Below, piece by piece: positions 53,811-62,400 of a stretch of DNA of 64,000 bases. Each line of letters starts with the position of its first letter. Position 1 is the stretch's first letter. Location: positions 62,001 through 126,000 of the forward strand of contig NZ_AOGX02000029.1 of NCBI RefSeq assembly GCF_000332475.2, in the 5' to 3' direction. The notes under the pieces are model-generated. The model searched no databases. It was given only the letters and a program-made list of their open reading frames with translations, and had not been told where the DNA came from. The translations under genes were made by a program, and so were the position numbers. Source of the stretch: Leptospira yanagawae serovar Saopaulo str. Sao Paulo = ATCC 700523. Its GTDB lineage: Bacteria; Spirochaetota; Leptospiria; Leptospirales; Leptospiraceae.

Positions 53811-56779
53811 TACGCTTGTATGAGGTCTATCAAAAACGAAATCGATCGTGTTTGGTTTTTGTTTTGTTTATCTTTATCGTATTACTCTTTCGATTGCAAG
53901 AGATTCAGATCAAACTCCTTCCCGAGTTAACATCTCTACGATATTTTATTGTGACTGATTTTCCAAATCATTCTGCGTTGGATGTGGACCAAACTGTTAG
54001 TTTGCCAATCTCCAATCGAGTTTCTTCCTTAAAATCAGTAAAAAAAATCAGAACAAGTTCTATTCATAGTGAATCTAGTGTTCAAATTGATTTACAATTT
54101 GGTTCCAAAGTTTCGGAATTCAAAGATGGTCTTTACCAATTATTATTTGAGATAAAGGAATCCCTTCCTATTGGTGTGAATACGCCAAAATTATCAGAAA
54201 GAAGTGAATACGAACAACCATTCGCAGAAATTGTGATCCCCAAATCTAAAAATCGAAATCCATTAGAGTTTGATTATCAATTGCGTGGGATTATCGAAAC
54301 ATTAGAAAGAATCTCGGGTGTAAGCAGTGTTAGTACATTTGGAGATGAGAAAGCAAACATACTCATTTCAATGGACCAACACTATTTCAATTTTTTCCCG
54401 ATCAAACTGAGAGATTTGGAATTTCAAATCCAAACTGGCATTCAAAATGGTTCGCTAGGTAAGTATTATGGAGCGAAGGATGCAACGGAAATTAAATTCC
54501 AGTCTGAAATCGCAGACCAATTCACTTTAAAACAATTTCCGATACATTTAGGAAATGGTGAATTTTTTCCTTTAGATCGAGTTTCACGAATCACAAATGT
54601 TCCTTCTGGGAGGAATTTCCTTACGAGATGGAAAGGTGAGGAGTGCATTTACATTCGAATCGCTGCTGATCCAAAACACAATCCTCTACAGATTGCAAAC
54701 CAAATTGAAAGTGTTGTGAATGAAAACCAAGGATTAAAAGGAATAGAGATTATTTCGAGTTCTGCATCGGAACTGAAAGCCCAACTCTTCCAGTTTTTCT
54801 TTTTTTTTCTGATTAGTTTTGGTATGGCTTTATTTTTTTCTTATCGATTATACCAAAACTTACATGGAGTGATCATCTTATCAGTTTCTGTAACATTCAC
54901 CCTTGTTCTTTTTTTACATCTTTTATTATTGTTTTCAGTTTCCATAAATTTACTTAGTTTGAGTGGTATTTCTGTTGGAATAGGAATGTTGTTTGATGCC
55001 AATAATTTAACGTATTATTCAATTGATACGGAGTGGAGAAAGTCGGAAGTTTTGGAGCGATTTGAAGTATTGGAAAAAGGGATTCGTTCTATCTGGACAT
55101 CATTGGTCTCATCCAGCTTCACCACCATTATCGTATTTTTACCACTTCTTTTATACGTACATGAATGGAGAGAATTTTTTTTTGATATTGGTTTTTGTAT
55201 TATTTTGTTAATTTTCTGTTCTTTATGTTCTTCTATCTTTTTTGTTCCCTTGTTTTATCTGAGTTTGCCACGAGTCGTTTCGAAGTATCCTCTTCCTTCG
55301 AAAACATTTTCCTTTTTAGTAAGGTTCCGAAAAATAGTTCCCTTAATTTTAAACAAAAAATCTGTTTGGAGATATAGTTCCCTTTTAGGATTTCCTGTTT
55401 TATTTTTTTTGTTTCTCTACTTTCCGAAATTTTTGATTTACCCCGAGCCATTACCTGTTGGTAAAACCATACAATTGTTTCCGAAACAAATGATTTCTAA
55501 CAAGGAGTTGGAAGAAGTTTTGTTTCGACTCTCAAATGCCTGCAAAACGAAAGAATCAAATTTGAATTTGTTGGTGTTGCCCATTGGTGGGAAAAAAACA
55601 AATTCTTTAACGCAAACGGTAACTCCCTTTCAAATCAAAGTTTGGGGAGAAAATCATTCCTGGGAATGTTTGGCAAAACTCACTCATTTTTTTCCTGAAT
55701 CCAAGTGGACATGTAAGATTGTAGACATTCCATCAGAAATCTCAAAATCGTTACCCTTCCAATCACAAGACCATCTTACCATCTTAAACGCAAATTGGAA
55801 TTTACTTGTGCAATTCTATGAGAAAATCAAACAAACAAAACAATCTTTCAGTGGAATATTCTCATATGAGCCTAAACAAATTTTTATGGAATTTTTGACT
55901 CCTAAGAAAATTCCAATTGGAATGGAAGATTCAGATCCAGACGAATTCCGCAGGCAAATTTTATATGCCAATCACGCAAAGTATTTAGGATCCATTGGTT
56001 TGGGTGAAAAGGAGGATTTATACCTCTCTACAAATTGGAAAGAAGATTTTGTTATGAAAAAAAAGAATTCTAATCAGAATGATTCCACTCAAACATTTAG
56101 TTTCACAAAATCGGTTCCATATGAAGATGTTTATGATAAAAAAGTGGAAACCATTTACGAAGAATACAAGAGGGAATCAGGTTTATTTTACTTAGAATGG
56201 CTCGGAGGCATGAGTCAGATTCAAGATCTTTTACAAGAAAAAACAAATGGATTCCAATTTATCTTACATTCGAGGAGAGATGAAATTGTAAATTTTTTTA
56301 CCACACTATCTTCTCTGCTTTTGATTTCATTTTCCTTCGTATATTTGTTATTAGTTGCAATTTATGAATCATTTCGTAAACCATTTTTGCATCTTTTTAT
56401 TTGTATGATTGTTTTTCTTTCGGTAATTTTGATTTTATTTTTGTTAGTTTCTGAAATCCATTTCGGACATTATATTGGGATTGTCATTGTTCTTGGAATT
56501 TCTGTGGATAATATCTCACTTTATGATGAAAAGTGGAGAGAATTTAATTCCATCAAAAATTCAGAGATACGAAATACAAAGGTGCTCAATTGGATAGAAA
56601 AGCCAATCCTTTTGAATTCTGGTACGACTGTCTTTGGATTGTTACCTATTATCGCTATGAATCTTTCTGGAATGGAATTTGTTCGTTCTATTGCAATATC
56701 GATGTTTGTTGGAATTTCGGTTTCCTTGTTCTATTTTTATACTTTGTATCCAAAGTTATTTGCAAAGAATTTCGATTGA
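53807..56779 (+). CDS. RND-family pump subunit, HME-like
   Basis: Protein of 990 residues with the RND plan: one N-terminal membrane helix, a large periplasmic loop, a helix bundle, a second loop and a second bundle (12 helices in all). The TM4 site reads SVGIGMLFDANNL: one Asp as in heavy-metal efflux type RND proteins (VDAA), not the two Asps of AcrB-type drug pumps. The second-half TM10 region reads LGISVDNISLYDEKW. Sequence divergence from known pumps is high and some periplasmic parts are unfamiliar, so the substrate is not predictable. Coupled by ATGA to the adaptor. Confidence 0.82.
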   Translation: MIRLYEVYQKRNRSCLVFVLFIFIVLLFRLQEIQIKLLPELTSLRYFIVTDFPNHSALDVDQTVSLPISNRVSSLKSVKKIRTSSIHSESSVQIDLQFGSKVSEFKDGLYQLLFEIKESLPIGVNTPKLSERSEYEQPFAEIVIPKSKNRNPLEFDYQLRGIIETLERISGVSSVSTFGDEKANILISMDQHYFNFFPIKLRDLEFQIQTGIQNGSLGKYYGAKDATEIKFQSEIADQFTLKQFPIHLGNGEFFPLDRVSRITNVPSGRNFLTRWKGEECIYIRIAADPKHNPLQIANQIESVVNENQGLKGIEIISSSASELKAQLFQFFFFFLISFGMALFFSYRLYQNLHGVIILSVSVTFTLVLFLHLLLLFSVSINLLSLSGISVGIGMLFDANNLTYYSIDTEWRKSEVLERFEVLEKGIRSIWTSLVSSSFTTIIVFLPLLLYVHEWREFFFDIGFCIILLIFCSLCSSIFFVPLFYLSLPRVVSKYPLPSKTFSFLVRFRKIVPLILNKKSVWRYSSLLGFPVLFFLFLYFPKFLIYPEPLPVGKTIQLFPKQMISNKELEEVLFRLSNACKTKESNLNLLVLPIGGKKTNSLTQTVTPFQIKVWGENHSWECLAKLTHFFPESKWTCKIVDIPSEISKSLPFQSQDHLTILNANWNLLVQFYEKIKQTKQSFSGIFSYEPKQIFMEFLTPKKIPIGMEDSDPDEFRRQILYANHAKYLGSIGLGEKEDLYLSTNWKEDFVMKKKNSNQNDSTQTFSFTKSVPYEDVYDKKVETIYEEYKRESGLFYLEWLGGMSQIQDLLQEKTNGFQFILHSRRDEIVNFFTTLSSLLLISFSFVYLLLVAIYESFRKPFLHLFICMIVFLSVILILFLLVSEIHFGHYIGIVIVLGISVDNISLYDEKWREFNSIKNSEIRNTKVLNWIEKPILLNSGTTVFGLLPIIAMNLSGMEFVRSIAISMFVGISVSLFYFYTLYPKLFAKNFD

Positions 56780-56783
56780 AATT

Positions 56784-59459
56784 ATGCCATTTGCCATCAT
56801 TCAGAATTATCGTTACCAGTTTGTCTCTGGATTGGCTTTTTTAGTTTTCCTCTCTCTTTTTTATTCGAATCAAATTTCCATTGAAGACGAGAATCAGGAA
56901 GATGAATTTTTGCAGTTAGAGATTTCTCATCATTGGCCAGGCAAATCTGCTTTGCAAATTGAAGGACAAATTGCTAAACCATGGGAGACAATATTGAAAA
57001 CAGTAAACGGATATAGGGAACGTCAATTTGTATCCGATCATGGTATCTTAAAAATCTACTTGCAGATGGATAAGGTCAATTCGCTCTCAGAATTCATTCA
57101 AACACTTCGCAATGTATACATATTAAATCAAAACCAGTTTCCAAACGATGTACATTTCCCTCGTATTCAATCAAGGGAAGATAAGTCCTCTTTTTTCATC
57201 GTTTTAGAACAGATAGGTGGTTACGATGCTACCTCTGAAAAGGAACTCGAGCTGATATTGAGAAATTGGGAAACGGTTTCATCGGTAAACTTCCAATCTG
57301 GGATGGAAAAAGAAGTTGTTGTTCAGGTAAATGGAAACGATTTCCAAACTGACAAACTGCCAGCTTTATCGGAAGTTTTCCAAAATTTAAAACAAAGTCA
57401 TTATGGGATTGGAAAAGAAGTAGAAAGTGGTCGCATTTCCTTAAAAACAATTCCGAATTCCATTGATGATTGGAGGGATGGAGTTGTTTTACAAAACCAA
57501 AAAAGTCCAGAATGGATACGATCATTATTACATTTCCAGCTGACTGATACCAATCAACAATCTGCGGTTCGCGTGAATGGTGAATCAAAATCAACAGTTA
57601 TGGTTTATGCAAAGTCAGCATTTCATCTTCTCTTACTGGAAATTCAACTGCAAACTTTACTCAAAGTTCATTCCCATTGGAAGATCATTATGGTTTCGAA
57701 ACAAATTTTTATTGAAAACGCGAAGGAGTTGTTCTTCCTTTTGCTTTTTTTGGATCTTCTATCTTTTATTTTTTTAGGGTTATATCAAAAAAACTGGCTC
57801 CAACTATCGGCACTCATGATCATTTTTTATATATCAGTATTGTATTATCTTTTTTTATCTTCTGTATTCCATCTAACATTGGGTAATTTTAGTTTCATTA
57901 TTATTTTGTTTTTTAAATTACACTTACCTTTTTCCAAGAGACTTCGATGGAAACTTTCAGGTACGAAGCTCTTCCTAGTTTTAATTTTACTTGGGCTCTC
58001 CGTTTTAGTTGGATGGGTCCCTTTACTCGTTTTGAAACTTGTTATTTTTTATGGTTTATTACTTTTATTTTCTCAGATTTTATTTCGTATCTGCGATTGT
58101 TTTTGTGAGAAACATGTTTTCCCATTGGGAAGGGCAAAAGAAGAAAAGATTTTGTGTGCATTTGAAAAGTGGAATGGAAAACGAATGAAAAATCCTAAGT
58201 TTTACCAAGTGGCACTTTCTCTTTTTGTTTTGATTTTTACCACATTGTATTTGTTATATGATGCTGGAATGTCAAAACCAATTGCAATGGAAGACAGTTT
58301 TATGAAGTATGCAAAATTGGAATTTCCAAATTATATTTCTGAAGGGGAAGTTTACCGGATCACAAAACAAGTGGAATCTAAGTTGATTGATGGCAATTGG
58401 ACAGATTTACTCATTGTCATTCCAAAACCTTATCGCTCTGAGTTTTATTTCAAAAATAAACTGAATGGATTGGAAATTCCATTTCGAAAATTGCCAACAG
58501 AATTGGGTTATTTTCACTTAGTAGAAGGAAACCATGCCGATACGTCTCAAATTTTGCGGTTCACACAAAATGATTTAGCGAAATTGGAATCGGATCTCAT
58601 GCAGTTAGTTCCGTGGTTACAATACAAAAGTGAAATCTCCGATGTTGTATTATGTTTCCAACCTTCGCACGAAGGATTAGAATTCAAAACAAATTCATTT
58701 TACCGAGTATTCCTTGGTCACTCACACCAAACTTCGATAAAAGAAGATATTTATACATTGCAACCCAATTTGTTAGGAAAGTTTTTATGGAACGGAAGAT
58801 TGATAGATATCAAATTTCAGGTGAATCATTGGGAAAATTTAGATCCTTATTTAAAACAGATGAAAAAGTTAACTTTGAATCAAACAATATTTGATTCTTC
58901 AATTCGGAATTACTCTCCAGTGAAACTGTTGAATCGATTTTACCAAATCAACGGAAAACCAACCTTAGAACTTATGGTCAAAGGTGAAAACATCAATTGG
59001 GCAAAACTCGAATTCGAAATTCATGATTTTTTAAAACAAACAGATACGCATTTGTATGAGAGAATTTCCCCTAGTGCTCCCGTTCCTCAATATTCGATTT
59101 TACTTATTGTTTTGATTTTTGGAATCGTTAGTTTTCGTAAAAATGAAATTTTGAATTCTTTCCTTCGGATTTATTGTTTGTTGTTGGTTTCGAAACTCCA
59201 AAACACTTGGTTTGAAGCGAATTACATTCAAATCGTTTGGGTATTGATTTTTATACTGAGTGTAGAGTTAACAAGTAGGAAAAGGAATTTATTTCGAGTG
59301 ATATTTAGTTACCCGTTTATTTTTAGTTTTATCTTTTTACTCCTGTATCCAGGAAATGTTGGTTATTTATTATTTTCTACGGTATGTTTAATCATGTTAT
59401 ATGCAATCCTTTCTCTAAAATTAAAACATTCTTTGCATTTTTTAAAACCAAAATATTAA
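56784..59459 (+). CDS. RND-like protein without proton-relay Asp (pseudo-pump subunit)
   Basis: Protein of 891 residues from the ATG at 56784, five bases after the RND stop; a longer in-frame start lies inside the upstream gene. The outline is again RND: N-terminal helix, first periplasmic loop (to about residue 300), helix bundle, another long loop, and a C-terminal bundle. The TM4 region reads GNFSFIIILFFKLHLPF, with no Asp for the proton relay, and the matching site in the second half is also missing. It is thus probably unable to pump on its own and may form a mixed trimer with the upstream RND protein. Confidence 0.75.
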   Translation: MPFAIIQNYRYQFVSGLAFLVFLSLFYSNQISIEDENQEDEFLQLEISHHWPGKSALQIEGQIAKPWETILKTVNGYRERQFVSDHGILKIYLQMDKVNSLSEFIQTLRNVYILNQNQFPNDVHFPRIQSREDKSSFFIVLEQIGGYDATSEKELELILRNWETVSSVNFQSGMEKEVVVQVNGNDFQTDKLPALSEVFQNLKQSHYGIGKEVESGRISLKTIPNSIDDWRDGVVLQNQKSPEWIRSLLHFQLTDTNQQSAVRVNGESKSTVMVYAKSAFHLLLLEIQLQTLLKVHSHWKIIMVSKQIFIENAKELFFLLLFLDLLSFIFLGLYQKNWLQLSALMIIFYISVLYYLFLSSVFHLTLGNFSFIIILFFKLHLPFSKRLRWKLSGTKLFLVLILLGLSVLVGWVPLLVLKLVIFYGLLLLFSQILFRICDCFCEKHVFPLGRAKEEKILCAFEKWNGKRMKNPKFYQVALSLFVLIFTTLYLLYDAGMSKPIAMEDSFMKYAKLEFPNYISEGEVYRITKQVESKLIDGNWTDLLIVIPKPYRSEFYFKNKLNGLEIPFRKLPTELGYFHLVEGNHADTSQILRFTQNDLAKLESDLMQLVPWLQYKSEISDVVLCFQPSHEGLEFKTNSFYRVFLGHSHQTSIKEDIYTLQPNLLGKFLWNGRLIDIKFQVNHWENLDPYLKQMKKLTLNQTIFDSSIRNYSPVKLLNRFYQINGKPTLELMVKGENINWAKLEFEIHDFLKQTDTHLYERISPSAPVPQYSILLIVLIFGIVSFRKNEILNSFLRIYCLLLVSKLQNTWFEANYIQIVWVLIFILSVELTSRKRNLFRVIFSYPFIFSFIFLLLYPGNVGYLLFSTVCLIMLYAILSLKLKHSLHFLKPKY

Positions 59460-59471
59460 TTTGAAACCCTT

Positions 59472-59487
59472 AGGGGCAGAGGCCCTT
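59472..59487 (+). promoter_or_regulatory. Short hairpin over the ribosome-binding site of the giant gene
   Basis: The sequence can fold GGGC (59474-59477) against GCCC (59482-59485) with an AGAG loop, closed by a G-U and an A-U pair. The likely Shine-Dalgarno GAGG (59479-59482) lies in the loop and the first stem base. The upstream CCC (59467-59469) could pair with the same GGG in an alternative fold. Such an arrangement may tune translation of the giant gene, whose ATG is at 59489. Confidence 0.35.
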
Positions 59488-59488
59488 T

Positions 59489-62400
59489 ATGGTACAATTT
59501 TCCAAACGTTTCCAATCCATCCTATTGTCCTTATTGGTATTGTTTTCTTTCATTTTTCATTCAGTTCTTGCAGATTCTATCACAGATACTTGGGAAGTTC
59601 CAAATTACCAAAAGCAAAACTATGCAGAATTTTATGCATACCAATACTTCTCAAGTTCATTAGAAGATTGGGATTTCAAAGTGGAAGAGATGTTGGCGGA
59701 ATCAATCAATTCTTGGTTAAGGGAAGCAAATGATCGAATTGAAAGTATTTTGGCAAATGAAACTGATTCGGATCTGATCATTTCCAATGAAGGTTATCTT
59801 GATGAGAGAAAACGATCATTAGTATCTGAGGTATCCATTCTGTATGCGGAATGGGAAAGGGAACTTTTTGGTGATTACTTCGAAAATCGAGATGCCTTTT
59901 TGTTGAAACTAGAGACAGGCAAAGTTGACCAATTGTATTTGGAAAGGATTGGTTTGGAAACAATTTACGATGAATATACTAAAGAAGAATTATTACAGTT
60001 AGAAAATCGTGAAAAAATCATACAATCCGCAAAAGAATGGGAATATGAATGGGAAAATTCAAAACAGGAAGGTCTAGATGCGTTTGCTACTTCATTAGAG
60101 TTATTGAAACAAGATTACGAGTCATATTTATTTAAAATTGAAGAAACGGAAGACCGATTCCAAACCAATTTAAGTGCGATTAGTGAATACAAGGAAACAG
60201 TTAAGAGTGTCATTTCTTATATGGTCTCTCAATTGAAGGATGGATTGGAAGTCAATTGTGGCATTGCTACAGGTTGCCAATATAAAAACATCGATGGAAG
60301 TTTTAATGAAGCTGGTAAAATTTTATCCAAACTAATTTCAGAATTATCTGAAGAATTGATTTCATCAAATGAAAATCCAGATTCCATTTTAACCTTAATT
60401 TCAACGAAAATTCAAAATTTTCTTAGTATAGAATCGAATTTGGCCTTAGAGGAACATTCGTACTTTCAAAATCGAATTTATACTTATCAAACTGGACTCA
60501 ATGTAAATTTAGATCAAACGAAATCTAACTTTGATTTGGGACTTGCCGATTGGATTTTACGCACTCAATTGTACCATGCGCTCACACCAGACCAAAAGTA
60601 TGAAAATTGGAGGATTGAAACTGATGAAAAAATTGGAAATTTTTATAAAATTCATGATCCGTTTTTAAGAGCAATTTTCCAGTCAATCCATCATTCGGAT
60701 GAAAATCGATTGGTGAGTTTGATCAATGAAAAGTTAGGGCCTGGACGTAGAGTCAATTCCATGTTAGGTTCTAATTTATATACAGATGTACATCATTTTT
60801 TGAATAATGATGAGATTTTAGGAATTCCCATTCCATTTGATAGCGCAACAAATGTGAACGGAAATTTATTGAGAGATGGAAATTTTTATTATGCATTTTG
60901 GAAAATGGAGAGGACCACTCCCGTTTTCCCTTCTGGAACATTTTATCGCCAAATGGGCGCTATCGGTTATTCTATTTTGTTTGAGATGTATGACGAAACT
61001 TCTTCTACTTCTGCACAGTATTGGAATGAGAATTACTCACAACTAAATTCACAAAATCATCACTTCCAAAATCGGTTATTACCTGCTATCGGAAGTTGGG
61101 AATCGAAAGTGAAACAATATGCTGATGACTTTCGGACTTGGGCAGATGCCAAAGAAAATTTGAAAAATGAAGCCAAAACAAATTTAATTGCAAATATTGA
61201 ACGATTGGAGGTTTCCAAAGAGAATTGGCTAAGCCAAATCGATAGAGAAAAAAAAGAGGGGGACGAGACATGGCTTAAATTGTATGAAAAAGGAGAAGCT
61301 GTTCTTGTAAGTCCGACTAAAGAAGTTTCCAAACCAAATGAATTTTTGGTCTCCAATTTTGATGAAAAAGGATTAAAGTCATTTGAGGAATTATCAGATT
61401 GGAAAGGAACAAATGAAGTTTCCGTTGGCGAACAAACTTTGTTATCGGAATTCCAACGGACCATTACTGGTGTAAATCAATATGCAAATGTTTTGCAGAT
61501 GAATTATGATTTGGAGGCTCTCCAAAAAAAAGAACAAACTAAACTTTTAAACCAAATGGTTTATTCACTGAACCAGGACTTATTGCAAAGTCGATCCTTC
61601 ACAAAAGAGGAAAGTATACTGGTTGGGAACTATGATTATCAAACACTTTCAGCGGAGGAACGAAAGAATTTTGGACTTTGTTATGAAAATCCGAATCGGG
61701 CAGAATGTAACCATTTATTAAAAAAAGAATACGAAATTCAAATCAATCATAAAAGCCAAAATGTAACCATACGAAAAGAAATTTATGATGGGATGTTAGG
61801 AGTCAAAAACCAAGAAGGTGAATATACGGCCTCCAAAATGGAGACGAATCGTCATTTTCAATTGAGCCAAATTGGAAAAATCCAATCTTCCGATAGAAAG
61901 GATTTTTTTGTGGAATGGTCAGATGAAGATTGGAATCTTTTGACTCAGAAACAAAACGAACTATCAAACCAATTTTTAACAAAATCTTTGGCGAATGACC
62001 AACTAACAATTGCTTCAAATATCCAATCCATTGAATTTCAAAATCAAAGGAATATGGAAACATTTTATGCAAATAAAGAGAAACAAGAAAACCAAGATTC
62101 TCTGATGCAAGAAATTGTCCTTGCATATCTAGGTGATGGCACAAAAGGCATAAAGGCATCCATGCAAGGTAAAATAGAATCTTCGATTAATAGTGAATTG
62201 GCAAAAGTTTGGATCCAAGCTTCGGGTGGAAGTGAGGCAGATATCCAGAAAGCAACCATGGCCATTGAGTTCATGCGAGGAAGATTGAAAGCTAAGAAAA
62301 TTGAATCTAGGGACAATTTTGTTTCCGTGCAAAATCCGATGAGTGCAATTGAAACGGTTATCGGTAAATCGATATCACATGGAATGCAATTTTTGAATCA

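Noticed and set aside
59461..59733. Plus-strand frame of 90 codons starting with TTG before the giant gene
   Set aside because: It overlaps the giant gene in another frame, and the giant gene has a clear signal peptide and a ribosome-binding site; this frame is a shadow.
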